Below, piece by piece: positions 41,807 through 52,500 of a stretch of 64,000 nt of DNA (positions are counted from its first letter, which is position 1; each line of letters begins with the position of its first letter). The stretch is from Pseudoalteromonas viridis. Lineage in GTDB: Bacteria; Pseudomonadota; Gammaproteobacteria; Enterobacterales; Alteromonadaceae. The translations under genes were made by a program, and so were the position numbers. The DNA is taken from the NCBI RefSeq assembly GCF_017742995.1, contig NZ_CP072426.1, positions 992,001-1,056,000 on the forward strand, read 5' to 3'. The notes beneath the pieces were generated by a model. That model saw only the letters and a list, made by a program, of their open reading frames with translations, did not search any database and was not told the DNA's origin.

Positions 41807-44122
41807 ATGAGCACAAAAATATTCAGAAAATCGGCCTTAGCCGCGCTGGTGAGTTTAGCGGTAACAGGCCTCAGCGCCTGCGCCAGCAACGACGACCTGC
41901 AACAAGGCAGCCAGTCTAATGGCGAGATCAGCAAGCCTAAAGGCGCTGTCGGGTCCGGCTCTGTACCTATGGGCGTGGCCAAATCCAATCAGTTCTGGTG
42001 GCCGGATCAACTTGACCTGTCTCCCCTGCGCGACCACGACAGCCGCTCCAACCCACTGGGCGAAGACTTCGACTATGCCGTGGCATTCAATCAGTTAGAC
42101 ATGGCAGCGCTGAAACGTGATATGAATGAGCTACTCACTACATCACAAGACTGGTGGCCAGCCGACTGGGGCAACTACGGGCCGCTGTTTATTCGCCTGG
42201 CCTGGCACAGCTCGGGGACCTATCGTACATTAGATGGTCGCGGTGGTGGTGATGGCGGTCAGATGCGCTTTGATCCACTCAACAGCTGGCCAGACAATGG
42301 CAACCTAGACAAAGCCAAGCGCCTGTTGTGGCCGCTTAAGCAAAAGTACGGTGCGCAAATTTCCTGGGGCGATTTGATGATCCTGGCCGGCACCGTTGGC
42401 CTTGAAAACATGGGTTTTAAAACTTATGGCTTCGCCGGTGGGCGCACCGACGATTGGGAGCCGGATCTAGTCTACTGGGGCCCTGAGGTTGAAATGCTGG
42501 CCAGTGATCGCGAAGAAAAAGACGGTAAATTACAGCGCCCGCTGGGTGCAACACACATGGGCTTAATTTACGTCAATCCGGAAGGCCCCAAAGGTAAACC
42601 GGATCCTGTGGGATCGGCCAAAAACATTCGCGTGGCGTTTGGTCGTATGGCCATGAATGACGAGGAAACCGTGGCGCTTATTGCCGGTGGTCACACCTTT
42701 GGTAAAATGCATGGCGCGCACAAAGCCAGCAAATGTGTGGGTAAAGAACCCGGTGGTGCAGCGATTGAAGAGCAAGGCCTTGGCTGGAAAAACAACTGTG
42801 GTAAAGGCCACTCTGAAGATACCGTCACCAGTGGCCTGGAAGGTGCGTGGACTCAGGCGCCTACCCGCTGGACTACGCTTTACCTGCAAAACCTGCTGAA
42901 CTTTGAATGGCAGCAAACACGAAGCCCGGGCGGTGCCATTCAGTGGATCCCAACTGATGAAGCACTGCACACCTCAGTACCCGATGCGCATGTCAAAGGT
43001 AAGTTCAACTCGCCGGTAATGACCACGGCCGATCTGGCGCTGAAGTATGACCCTGAGTATCGCAAAATTGCCGAGCGCTTTTTGGCCAATCCGGAAGAAT
43101 ACCGCCTGGCATTTGCCAAAGCCTGGTACAAACTCACACACCGCGATATGGGCCCGCGTGCCCGCTACCTGGGCAATACCGCACCTGATGAAGCCTTGAT
43201 CTGGCAAGATCCCGTCCCGGCGGTCGACCACGCTTTAATTAATGAAGCCGATGCCAAAGCCATTAAGCTGGATATTCTGAAAACCGGGATCAGCGTACCG
43301 GCGCTTATTCGCACTGCCTGGGCGTCTGCCGCCAGCTTCCGTGCCTCGGATATGCGCGGTGGTGCCAACGGTGCCCGCATTATGCTGGCACCACAAAAAG
43401 ACTGGCCAGTTAACAACCCGGATGAGCTATCGTCAGTTTTAAATCAGTTGCAAGCTGTACAGGCGCGCTTTAACCGCGCAGCCGGCGGCACTAAGCAAGT
43501 CTCTATGGCCGATGTGATTGTACTGGCAGGTGCCGCCGCAGTTGAACAGGCAGCCAAAAACGCCGGTATTACGGTGTCTGTGCCCTTTACACCAGGGCGC
43601 ACCGACGCAACCCAGGCACAAACCGATGTGGAATCATTCGCGTTGCTTGAGCCAAAAGCGGATGCGTTCAGAAACTACTTTGACGTGAACGCCAGCTACC
43701 GCTCACCAACCGAAATGCTGGTTGATAAAGCCGATCAGCTTAACCTGACAGTACCAGAAATGACGGTGCTGCTGGGTGGTTTACGTGTACTGGGTGCCAA
43801 TGCCATGGACTCTCAGCACGGTGTATTTACCGATAAAGTGGGCACGCTCAGCAATGACTTTTTCGTCAATCTTCTGAGCATGTCTCATCAGTGGCAAAAA
43901 ACCAGCCAAGCCGGTTTGTACGAAAGCATTGACCGCAGCACAGGCAAAAAGCGCTTCACGGCCACCAGTGTGGATTTGATCTTTGGCTCAAACTCAGAGC
44001 TGCGCGCCGTGGCCGAAGTCTATGCCTATGACAACGCCCAGCAAAAGTTTGCAGAAGACTTTGTTAAAGCCTGGCACAAAGTGATGCAGCTGGACCGCTT
44101 TGACTTGCGCCATCAGTTGTAA
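41807..44122 (+). CDS. katG: Catalase-peroxidase KatG with a lipoprotein signal
   Basis: The start is placed at 41807, where AAGG precedes the ATG at good spacing and an export signal begins directly. Product 771 residues. Residues 1-26 end in the lipobox Leu-Ser-Ala-Cys, pointing to a lipid-anchored, exported enzyme. The heme site is complete: Arg130, Trp133 and His134 on the distal side, proximal His296 in 'GGHTFGK'. Trp133, Tyr255 and Met281 match the M. tuberculosis Trp107-Tyr229-Met255 adduct with identical spacing. The C-terminal duplicated half is present. The enzyme destroys hydrogen peroxide. Exported KatG forms (KatP, KatG2) are known; a lipobox is less usual. No OxyR site was recognised. 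Confidence 0.92.
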   Translation: MSTKIFRKSALAALVSLAVTGLSACASNDDLQQGSQSNGEISKPKGAVGSGSVPMGVAKSNQFWWPDQLDLSPLRDHDSRSNPLGEDFDYAVAFNQLDMAALKRDMNELLTTSQDWWPADWGNYGPLFIRLAWHSSGTYRTLDGRGGGDGGQMRFDPLNSWPDNGNLDKAKRLLWPLKQKYGAQISWGDLMILAGTVGLENMGFKTYGFAGGRTDDWEPDLVYWGPEVEMLASDREEKDGKLQRPLGATHMGLIYVNPEGPKGKPDPVGSAKNIRVAFGRMAMNDEETVALIAGGHTFGKMHGAHKASKCVGKEPGGAAIEEQGLGWKNNCGKGHSEDTVTSGLEGAWTQAPTRWTTLYLQNLLNFEWQQTRSPGGAIQWIPTDEALHTSVPDAHVKGKFNSPVMTTADLALKYDPEYRKIAERFLANPEEYRLAFAKAWYKLTHRDMGPRARYLGNTAPDEALIWQDPVPAVDHALINEADAKAIKLDILKTGISVPALIRTAWASAASFRASDMRGGANGARIMLAPQKDWPVNNPDELSSVLNQLQAVQARFNRAAGGTKQVSMADVIVLAGAAAVEQAAKNAGITVSVPFTPGRTDATQAQTDVESFALLEPKADAFRNYFDVNASYRSPTEMLVDKADQLNLTVPEMTVLLGGLRVLGANAMDSQHGVFTDKVGTLSNDFFVNLLSMSHQWQKTSQAGLYESIDRSTGKKRFTATSVDLIFGSNSELRAVAEVYAYDNAQQKFAEDFVKAWHKVMQLDRFDLRHQL

Positions 44123-44135
44123 TCGCGTCTGGATC

Positions 44136-44167
44136 CCAGTGCCTGCAATCGCAGGCGCTGGCTTTTT
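44136..44167 (+). terminator. katG terminator
   Basis: An 11-bp stem with one G-T pair (44136-44146 with 44151-44161), four-base loop and CTTTTT. It starts 13 bases after the katG stop. Confidence 0.85.
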
Positions 44168-44175
44168 GGTTAGGC

Positions 44176-45360
44176 TCAGTCTATGGGATACATCACACTC
44201 CCAACAGCAATGATCTGGCCCTCCTGACGGATCTCGAAACGAACGCCCGCTCGTATCGCCATAGACTTACTCAGCCTGACGGTCACGTTAAGCTCATCGC
44301 CCGGCACCATCATTTCAATGTCCCGAGGCCAGCTCGCTGTGCCTGCCACGTCCAGGTAATGCAGTCTAAAGTCACCTTCAAATCCATTGTGCAGAGGCGT
44401 TTTACGTCCGCCCTCATCGCCGGTCAAACAATAAAGTAGCGCTTCGAAACGTGTATATGGCTTAATTGACCCGTTTTTACCGAGCACCATACCTTCTTCG
44501 ATATCACTTCTATCGATCCCTTTTAAGCCTACAGCAGCTAACTCAGGGGCCTGTGCGCTGTCTTTAAGAAATCTATCGACCTCAATACTGGAGCACTTTG
44601 CGTGCTGAGTATCCCGAATACCCACAAGTTCCAGCTCGTCGTTTTTATAAAGCGTGCCACTTGTTATTCTGCTACGCGCAAGTGTATCGCGCCAACTTAC
44701 CATAAAGATATCTTCAACAGGCATCACAAAGGGCTGATCCTTCAGAGGCACCGGCGGAACAACATAGTCTTCCATTGCCTGGACTAACGCTTTGATGCTG
44801 TTTTCCCATTTGGGGTCTCCTTCAAGCGCTTTTTTAGCCGAGCCCACGATCACCGGGCTCAAAGCTCTGTCATACCCTGCCTCCTCTAGCTGCTCTGTGA
44901 TGAGAGACGCCATCTCACTGATAAACGCTTCGTCGTGTATCAAGTCGGCTTTATTAATATAAACAATGACATTACTAATACCCATCGAGCGCAGCAGTCT
45001 GAGATATTCATCCGTTTCGCGATTAAAGCCGACATCAATGCTAACCACAAGGATGGCGGTGCCCATCCTCAAATGACCTGTGATCAGCCCTTTAGCATAG
45101 TCCATATAATCGGGGCAGTCTGAATGAAAGTAAACGTACGATTTTGAAACATAATCGACCATTGAGCTTCGGCAAGTTACACCAGTACTTGTGGTGTACT
45201 CAGGCGCATCGTCGATTGAGGCAAAGCTCTGCGGTGCTGATAAGTGCTCCTTTGCTAACACATGCGTTATCGCGGCGGTTAAGGTCGTCTTACCATGCCC
45301 TTTCGCGCCGATTGTGCCAACATAGATGTATGTTTTATCGTTTTCATGGTTATCTGTCAT
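44176..45360 (-). CDS. Divergent EF-Tu paralogue (translational GTPase)
   Basis: The 394 residues align end to end with EF-Tu (three domains). GTP motifs: Gly-Ala-Lys-Gly-His-Gly-Lys-Thr (18-25), Thr62 in switch I, Asp-Cys-Pro at 81-83, NKAD (136-139), 'GSAKKAL'. Against E. coli EF-Tu, the Gly83-His84 pair is Asp84-Tyr85, so the catalytic His is missing. His66, which packs on the aminoacyl group, is Met67; Arg58 is Thr59; Arg288 is Lys. Positions where kirromycin-resistance mutations occur differ too: Leu120 to Arg, Gln124 to Ser, Tyr160 to Ala, Gln329 to Asp, Ala375 to Glu, Glu378 to Gln. It is not in a ribosomal or str operon and has its own AAGGA site. It is therefore not the housekeeping factor. 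A resistant or decoy EF-Tu, or a new GTPase role, is inference. Confidence 0.85.
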   Translation of the reverse strand: MTDNHENDKTYIYVGTIGAKGHGKTTLTAAITHVLAKEHLSAPQSFASIDDAPEYTTSTGVTCRSSMVDYVSKSYVYFHSDCPDYMDYAKGLITGHLRMGTAILVVSIDVGFNRETDEYLRLLRSMGISNVIVYINKADLIHDEAFISEMASLITEQLEEAGYDRALSPVIVGSAKKALEGDPKWENSIKALVQAMEDYVVPPVPLKDQPFVMPVEDIFMVSWRDTLARSRITSGTLYKNDELELVGIRDTQHAKCSSIEVDRFLKDSAQAPELAAVGLKGIDRSDIEEGMVLGKNGSIKPYTRFEALLYCLTGDEGGRKTPLHNGFEGDFRLHYLDVAGTASWPRDIEMMVPGDELNVTVRLSKSMAIRAGVRFEIRQEGQIIAVGSVMYPID

Positions 45361-45651
45361 TGTCGATTCCTTTGCAGCTTTTAGCCTAGTTCACTTTCAT
45401 TATGAAGGGCGTTTTACTTTATTATCAATGACACAGTATTACACCAACCGGATAGCCACGTTGTCTCTGGCTAGTTTGCGGGATTTAAAAAGGTAAATGA
45501 TGAAGACAGCGCTGCCCAGATAGGCTATGAGCCCTGCCTGTTTTCGGGGCAAGAAAGCGCCACCAGCGCCAGGCATTCGGCGATTTTTTCGCGGGTATAA
45601 TTTACTGCCGGAGATTTACACTTTTAACTCCCCGGCATCAAAGAGGTGCTA

Positions 45652-47280
45652 TTACAATTTAAACTGCTCGACACTGGATTTGAGGCTGTGGGCCAGCTCA
45701 CTGATGTCATGACAGGCATGGGAGATTTGATTGGCTCCCTCAGTCATCTCAACACCGGCCACATTAATGTTCTCAATATTGCGATTGAGCTCCTCAGAAA
45801 CCACAGACTGCTCATTACAAGCCGCCGCTATCTGCGTGCTCATTGCTGCAATGCTGTCGATCTCCTGTTCAATCTGGCTGATGGTTTGGCTGACCGTCTC
45901 GGTTTGCTCTACACACACATCAATCCCGGTCTGACAGGTGCGTGTGGCTTCCCCCGTTTCTTTGGACTTTTGTTGCAAGTCACTGACAATTTCAACGATT
46001 TGTGTGGTTGATTCCTGAGTACGGCGCGCCAGTGAGCGCACTTCGTCGGCCACCACGGCAAAACCACGGCCCTGCGCACCGGCACGGGCGGCTTCAATGG
46101 CAGCATTTAGCGCCAGCAGGTTCGTTTGCTCGGCAATTTCACGGATCACGTCGACTACCACGTTGATATTCTGCGCGTTCTTTTCAAGATTAACCGCCAG
46201 CTCGCCCGCATGCGTTACGGTTTCTGCCACCGCGGAAATATGCGACATGCTGCTTGTTAGTGCCGTACTGCCCTCACGCGATTTCATATGAGCCTGATTA
46301 GCAGACTCTGCGCCCATTTCGGTGCTTTGTGCCACTTCAGACACGGCGGCCTGCATCTGGGTCATGGCAGAGGCAACAGACTGCAATTCGTTTTGCTGGT
46401 TTTCCATGCCTTTGGCGTTTTGTGCCGAAATCATATTCACTTCTTCCACCGCGGAAGAGAGCAAGATAGCGCTGTCATTAATTTTCACAACAAGGCCGTT
46501 TAACTGCTGACGCATTCTTTCCAGTGACACCAGCAAAGAGCCCAGTTCGTTGCTGCCTGCCGAGTCAATATCAATGCGGGTACTTAAATCGCCATTTGCT
46601 ATGCTGCCGGCCAGATTCATGGCTTCTTCCAAAGGACGTCTGATGGCCCCGCTGAGCACAACACAGATGAGCGCAATCATCACAGCGCACACCAAAGTAC
46701 AAATGATAATGGCCGTGATCACGGTTTTGACGGCGCCAATGGCTGATGACTCAGCATGTCCCACATTATCACTGTTGATTTTCTCCAGCTCACTTAGCTC
46801 ATCCATGGCCTTAGCAAAGACGGGATAGCTGTTCAACACCGTCTCATTAGCACGGTTCACCTCACCACTGCGTACCAGCGCATTAAAATCAGACGTTGCC
46901 GCTGCATATTTTCGCCAGGCAGACTCAAACGCCTCGAACTGGCGGCGCTCCTTTACGCTTACATTAAGCTGACTGTACAGCGCAATTTTACGATTTACCC
47001 CGGCGCGTAAGTCACTCAGAATGCTCAGCCACTCGCTCATTTCGGGGTGGTCCGGGTTCATGGTGGCACCAAACTCATCTTTACGAATGGTGGTGAGCTC
47101 TATCTTTAAATCCTTAACGATTTCTACCGAAGGAATACTGGTTTGTACAATTGAATCAAGATCATCGCTGATCCCTCTCAGTCCGTTATAGGTCAGCAGA
47201 CTCACTGCAAAGAAAACAAAAAATACTGAAAAAAAGCTCAAACCTATTTGTTTGGTAATGGATAAATCTTTTATTGCCAT
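45652..47280 (-). CDS. Methyl-accepting chemotaxis protein
   Basis: The protein is 542 residues. A transmembrane helix (about 12-32) is followed by a periplasmic four-helix-bundle-like sensor with no Cys or PAS features, a second helix near 190-212, a HAMP domain ('[23 protein letters not shown]') and a long cytoplasmic coiled coil. The signalling tip is '[32 protein letters not shown]' (about 375-410), the CheA/CheW-binding hairpin. The ligand is unknown. A strong hairpin lies 50-85 bases upstream of the start codon. Confidence 0.93.
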   Translation of the reverse strand: MAIKDLSITKQIGLSFFSVFFVFFAVSLLTYNGLRGISDDLDSIVQTSIPSVEIVKDLKIELTTIRKDEFGATMNPDHPEMSEWLSILSDLRAGVNRKIALYSQLNVSVKERRQFEAFESAWRKYAAATSDFNALVRSGEVNRANETVLNSYPVFAKAMDELSELEKINSDNVGHAESSAIGAVKTVITAIIICTLVCAVMIALICVVLSGAIRRPLEEAMNLAGSIANGDLSTRIDIDSAGSNELGSLLVSLERMRQQLNGLVVKINDSAILLSSAVEEVNMISAQNAKGMENQQNELQSVASAMTQMQAAVSEVAQSTEMGAESANQAHMKSREGSTALTSSMSHISAVAETVTHAGELAVNLEKNAQNINVVVDVIREIAEQTNLLALNAAIEAARAGAQGRGFAVVADEVRSLARRTQESTTQIVEIVSDLQQKSKETGEATRTCQTGIDVCVEQTETVSQTISQIEQEIDSIAAMSTQIAAACNEQSVVSEELNRNIENINVAGVEMTEGANQISHACHDISELAHSLKSSVEQFKL

Positions 47281-47329
47281 GCTCTTTGTAAAGCTCCCTA
47301 ATTTAACAATAATTCAGGCGAATAAAAAA

Positions 47330-47364
47330 CCGCCAGAGATACTAAAACCAAATATCTCTGGCGG
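47330..47364. terminator. Strong bidirectional hairpin upstream of the chemotaxis receptor gene
   Basis: A perfect 12-bp stem (47330-47341 with 47353-47364), 11-base loop, six A on one flank and CTGTTTTT on the other. It works as an intrinsic terminator on either strand but does not follow any recognised gene. It stands about 50 bases before the receptor start codon. Confidence 0.75.
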
Positions 47365-47708
47365 CTGTTTTTAACCTGAAAAAAGAGTGCAAAATACCAG
47401 CGATTTTATGTGTAAAAATGGCATAACCATGCAGCATATTTGTACACAATAAAGTCGCAGCCTAATGCCTGAATAGGGATTAGCCCGGGTATGTTTTTTA
47501 CACAACGACTCATTAAGTAATCGAATATTATAATTAAAGACAGCCGCTGATTGAACACCATAATTATTAATGGTTTGAGCTTATGTTATTGATTAGATGA
47601 TGAAACAACACTCGTGACAGAGAAAAAACAAACCAAAGGATCACCTCTTATACACTTAGATCACAAAGGTGGGACAGAGTTACAATTAGCCTTTTAAAGA
47701 GGAGAATA

Positions 47709-47742
47709 GCTCAGCTCTTGCGTCTGCTGAGTTCGTTTTTTA
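47709..47742 (+). terminator. Terminator-like hairpin before the DCC-family gene
   Basis: CTCAGC at 47710-47715 pairs with GCTGAG at 47726-47731, then TTCGTTTTTT. Plus-strand orientation. No gene ends upstream of it, so it could be the 3' end of a short RNA. Confidence 0.5.
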
Positions 47743-47873
47743 CCGACGTACAATTCGACAGTTACACGGTCTTATGAAGAAGATAACACTCTGAAATAAT
47801 ATGCAGACATTCGCCGGCAATGATCTTATTATTTTACCAGTGCGTATTGCATCAAAAACCACCGGATAAAGTA

Positions 47874-48260
47874 ATGAGCGAACTCACCATATTTTATGAC
47901 GGCACCTGCCCTTTGTGCGTTAAGGAAATGACCGCGCTGACCAAACGAGATAAGGCGCAGCGCATTAAGACAGTCGATATTTTCAGCGACGATTTTACCC
48001 ATTACCCCGGCATTGACCCGGATAAGGCAAACACAGTTTTGCACGCGCTGGATGCCAAAGGTAACCTCTTGCTGGGTCTGGATGTTACACATCAGGCGTG
48101 GCGATTAGTGGGAATGGGCTGGTTGTACGCGCCACTCAGGTGGCCCATCATTAAACCCATCGCTGATAAGTTTTACTTACTGTTTGCCAAAAACCGCTAT
48201 CGCATTTCTTACTGGCTAACTGGCAAGTCTCGTTGCGATAGCGGCGTGTGCCGAAAATAG
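47874..48260 (+). CDS. DCC-family thiol-disulfide oxidoreductase-like protein (DUF393)
   Basis: The start is the ATG at 47874, from which the protein begins 'SELTIFYDGTCPLC', the family's typical N terminus. The longer frame adds 18 residues of no family resemblance. Product 128 residues. The Asp-Gly-x-Cys-Pro-Leu-Cys motif is a thioredoxin-like redox site, and 'YPGIDPDKANTVLHALDAKG' and 'WRLVGMGWLYAPLRWP' follow the family. The substrate is unknown. It lies between the receptor gene and the IS element and seems to be alone. Confidence 0.85.
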   Translation: MSELTIFYDGTCPLCVKEMTALTKRDKAQRIKTVDIFSDDFTHYPGIDPDKANTVLHALDAKGNLLLGLDVTHQAWRLVGMGWLYAPLRWPIIKPIADKFYLLFAKNRYRISYWLTGKSRCDSGVCRK

Positions 48261-48419
48261 CAGTGCCGACGCTCTATTGCGTTTCAAATCAGGCCGACAC
48301 CATTGCCATTATCCAGACTAGTGCTGCTGACTTAGAGGTAAATGGCAAGGTCGGCAGCTCCTCCCAAATCACTCAAAGAATATACGCTATCAACGCAGAC
48401 TGAATAACAACCTAAGTGC

Positions 48420-49452
48420 GGCGTTGTTTCCTAACTCATTGAACTAATCTAGCATTGTGTGATCAGATCTCAAAAGCAAACACCGAGACTGATCTTTGAA
48501 AGAAAAGCGTATCACTAACTGGCGTGATTACAACAAAGCCCTTATCGCCAGTGGCAATATCCAGCTTTGGTTTTCCGAGGGTGCAATTGAGCAGTGTAAC
48601 AACACGCAACATCATGGCGGTAAAGGGCGTGCTCATCATTTCTCTGAGCTAGCGATTGAGACCTACCTGACTTTGCGGGCTGTATTTCGCTTGTCTCTTC
48701 GAGCTGCGCAGGGTTTCGATTCTTCTCTGATATCAATGATGAAGCTTGATTTGGATACGCCAACTTATAGTTGTTTGTGCAAGCGAAGTGCAGAGCTGGC
48801 TGTTCATTACAGACCAAATACCAGTACTTCCGGAGGCATTGATATCGTGGTTGATTGCACCGGTTTGAAGGTATACGGAAACGGCGAGTGGCACGCAAGA
48901 AAACATAGTGCGAATGAACGCCGGACCTGGCGAAAGTTACATCTGGCCATTGATGCAAATACGCACCAAATCGTGGGTGCGGAGTTATCTACAATCTCCG
49001 TAGCTGATTCAGTAGTTCTGGGTGATTTACTCAGACCATTGCGCAGGAAGATCAGCTCGTTAAAAGCGGGTGGCGCTTATGATACCCGAGGCTGTTATGC
49101 CGAAGTAGCAGCCAAAAAGGTCAACGCAGTGATCCCTCCAAAGTGTAACGCGCAGTTGTGGGAGGATGGACATGCTCGTAGCAGCGCAGTCATTTTAACA
49201 AAGCATATAGACAGCAGTGAGTGGGAAAATGTGTGGACTACCATCAACGTTCACTGCGGAAACAGCAATGTACCGATATAAACAGCTAATGGGTGACAAG
49301 CTGGTAAGTCGTGGATTCAATCAGCAGCACACTGAAGCGATGATCAAAGTGAAAGTGCTCAATAGAATGACTGGGCTAGGTATGCCTGAATATCAGGGAA
49401 ACAGCTGAAATCGCAGTGTTACATCAGCTATCAGGATTTGATCAACAAGGCC
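48420..49452 (+). mobile_element. Decayed IS5-family (IS903 group) insertion sequence
   Basis: About 1033 bp, close to the size of IS903. The right end reads GGCCTTGTTGATCAAATCC on the minus strand (ending at 49452), and the left end GGCGTTGTTTCCTAAC begins at 48420. They share GGC-TTGTT, as IS903-type ends do. The nine bases next to each end do not match, so a target duplication is not visible. The transposase is frameshifted, so the element should be immobile. Confidence 0.65.
48496..49408 (+). pseudogene. IS903-group transposase, frameshifted near the 3' end
   Basis: The first 250 codons follow the IS903 transposase: 'ITNWRDYNKAL' at the start, DDE motif 'VDCTGLKVYGNGEW', 'RRTWRKLHLAID' and 'GAYDTRGCYAEV'. 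Near 49240-49260 the expected 'YHQRSL' and 'AETAMYRYKQLMG' pieces lie in two other frames, so at least two small indels have occurred. The final Glu-containing catalytic segment and the end 'MTGLGMPEYQ' are in the third frame (to 49408). The start codon is TTG. Confidence 0.85.
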
Positions 49453-49476
49453 TTATTGATCTAGCTTAATAAAGAA

Positions 49477-49507
49477 AAAGAACTTCTTTGAAGGTAGTTC
49501 TTTTTTT
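49477..49507 (+). terminator. Terminator between the IS remnant and the Rhs gene
   Basis: AAAGAAC at 49477-49483 pairs with GTTCTTT at 49497-49503, with a possible inner TTC/GAA pairing, and runs into seven T. It insulates the Rhs gene from upstream transcripts. Confidence 0.7.
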
Positions 49508-49562
49508 GTTCAGGCTAAGTTATCATCAATTCTAATTACTTTTTAAAAAGGGACTGCCTGTT

Positions 49563-52500
49563 GTGAAGCTATGTTTTAAAGCTGCGTTTTACGTTTTAAT
49601 TCCTATTTTAACTGCTTTTTTCCCCAGTAAAGCATTTGCAGGGTTAAGCTTTTCAAATAATAACTTGTCTCTTGAACTTGTTCGCTGTTCTGACAATCAA
49701 GTTAACAATATGATTTCAGATGGAATTCTTGCAAGTGGCAATGTGGCCGTATCTGAAACAACAGAAAATACAGGTTTTTTTAAGTTTAATTACCCCAGAG
49801 ATGCTGATCACCAAAATCTCAAAGCACAGCTGTATATTTATAATTCTAGTAATGCTGAGGTAGCTAAATCTGGTGTAAAAGATTTACACAGTTCTATTGC
49901 TGGTTTCATTTCCCAATATAAAAGCGATATACCTTCAGACTCATACTATACTAAGATAGCGGTGGTATTGAGAAGTGATAATAGTAAAGGGTGTATACTT
50001 CAGAGTGAATCCACTTCAATTAGTAGAAATTCAAGCGATGTTGCACCAAGTATTTCAGTAGAAAGCAATCCATCGGTCAATAATGACAAATTAACCGCTA
50101 CGGTTAGAACATCTGATGATACGGATGTTACTCGCGCATCTTTCTCTATTTTTAATAGCAGTTACACTAAGCTAGATATTGAGTCATCGGTTTCAGTTAA
50201 TTCTCCAGTATCAAGCTACAATTCTGATAGCAGTGCTCAAACCTGGGGTTACAACCCTAGCTCTAACAACACCTCTACTGCATGGGATATAGATATCTCA
50301 GGTTTAGCGGATGGTAACTATTTCATCATGTTCTATGCGGCGGATGGGGTAAATGATGTTGTAGATACGGGGTATTTGAGCTTTTCAAAATCTGGTGATG
50401 ATAAACCGAGTATTTCAGTAGCAAGTAATCCATCGGTCAGTAATGACAAATTAACCGCTACGGTTAGAACATCTGATGATACGGATGTTACTCGTGCATC
50501 TTTCTCTATTTTTAATAGCAGTTACACTAAGCTAGATATTGAGTCATCGGTTTCAGTTAATTCTCCAGTATCAAGCTACAATTCTGATAGCAGTGCTCAA
50601 ACCTGGGGTTACAACCCTAGCTCTAACAACACCTCTACTGCATGGGATATAGATATCTCAGGTTTAGCGGATGGTAACTATTTCATCATGTTCTATGCGG
50701 CGGATGGGGTAAATGATGTTGTAGATACGGGGTATTTGAGCTTTTCAAAATCTGGTGATGATAAACCGAGTATTTCAGTAGCAAGTAATCCATCGGTCAG
50801 TAATGACAAATTAACCGCTACGGTTAGAACATCTGATGATACGGATGTTACTCGTGCATCTTTCTCTATTTTTAATAGCAGTTACACTAAGCTAGATATT
50901 GAGTCATCGGTTTCAGTTAATTCTCCAGTATCAAGCTACAATTCTGATAGCAGTGCTCAAACCTGGGGTTACAACCCTAGCTCTAACAACACCTCTACTG
51001 CATGGGATATAGATATCTCAGGTTTAGCGGATGGTAACTATTTCATCATGTTCTATGCGGCGGATGGGGTAAATGATGTTGTAGATACGGGGTATTTGAG
51101 CTTTTCAAAATCTGGTGATGATAAACCGAGTATTTCAGTAGAAAGTAATCCATCGGTCAGTAATGACAAATTAACCGCTACGGTTAGAACATCTGATGAT
51201 ACGGATGTTACTCGTGCATCTTTCTCTATTTTTAATAGCAGTTACACTAAGCTAGATATTGAGTCATCGGTTTCAGTTAATTCTCCAGTATCAAGCTACA
51301 ATTCTGATAGCAGTGCTCAAACCTGGGGTTACAACCCTAGCTCTAACAACACCTCTACTGCATGGGATATAGATATCTCAGGTTTAGCGGATGGTAACTA
51401 TTTCATCATGTTCTATGCGGCGGATGGGGTAAATGATGTTGTAGATACGGGGTATTTGAGCTTTTCAAAATCTGGTGATGATAAACCGAGTATTTCAGTA
51501 GAAAGTAATCCATCGGTCAGTAATGACAAATTAACCGCTACGGTTAGAACATCTGATGATACGGATGTTACTCGTGCATCTTTCTCTATTTTTAATAGCA
51601 GTTACACTAAGCTAGATATTGAGTCATCGGTTTCAGTTAATTCTCCAGTATCAAGCTACAATTCTGATAGCAGTGCTCAAACCTGGGGTTACAACCCTAG
51701 CTCTAACAACACCTCTACTGCATGGGATATAGATATCTCAGGTTTAGCAGATGGTAACTATTTCATCATGTTCTATGCGGCGGATGGGGTAAATGATGTT
51801 GTAGATACGGGGTATTTGAGCTTTTCAAAATCTGGTGATGATAAACCGAGTATTTCAGTAAATATCACTGGTCAAGGAAAAGTTTTAAGCTTACCAACAA
51901 ATGAAATTGATTGTGGCTCCAAATGTAGTCATCAGTTTGAAAGCAATACCCAAATAACCTTGGTTGCCAGTGCAGCTAAAGGTTGGGAGTTTAGTTCTTG
52001 GAGTTACCAGCCCACTAAAACAAGTCAGTGTACAACAGCTGCTTGTACTTTAGTTATCAAAGAAGACTTAACGCTTACAGCGGTTTTTGTTGAGCAAGAA
52101 GAGCCAGCTACAGCTCCTCGTCTTATTGATTTCACTCCAAAACGAGCACAAGCAGGAAGTAGTACATCATTCACATTAATTGGCGAAAACTTACCTAAAC
52201 AGCTTATTGCAAACATTCAAGGAACGTTAGGTCATTGTACAGCGATTAATCATAATGAAAGTTCAGCAACATTAGCTTGTACACCTGATGCAAAAGGCGT
52301 TAAACGTTTTTATATCAAAGATGCTAATAATAGAAGTAAATCGATAGCTGGCTCTGAGCATTGGTACGTAGAAGTTACTCCTTCTATTCAAAGCAGTGCA
52401 CCATCTGTATGGATTGATAACTTACCCGATTATGCAATTTTAAATGAGCAATTCACTATAACTGTAAAAAGTGAAGATGTTGATGGGGATTTGCTGAGTA

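Larger units (their letters stand above)
47281..47873. other. 590-bp intergenic stretch with two terminator-like hairpins
   Basis: Divergent region between the chemotaxis receptor and the DCC-family gene. It contains the strong hairpin at 47330-47364 and a terminator-like hairpin at 47709-47742, listed separately. I looked for a GEMM-type c-di-GMP riboswitch before the receptor gene and did not find its conserved pieces. No coding frame here is convincing. Confidence 0.5.

Noticed and set aside
47701..47742. tRNA-like 'AGCTCAG' sequence
   Set aside because: No cloverleaf can be drawn around it. The hairpin with a T run is better read as a terminator.
47281..47819. c-di-GMP (GEMM) riboswitch before the chemotaxis receptor
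   Set aside because: The conserved receptor-loop and GGTAGC-type pieces were looked for on the coding strand and not found.
50046..51845. Regular tandem repeats as a CRISPR array
   Set aside because: The unit is 360 bp with no spacers and lies wholly inside an open protein frame.
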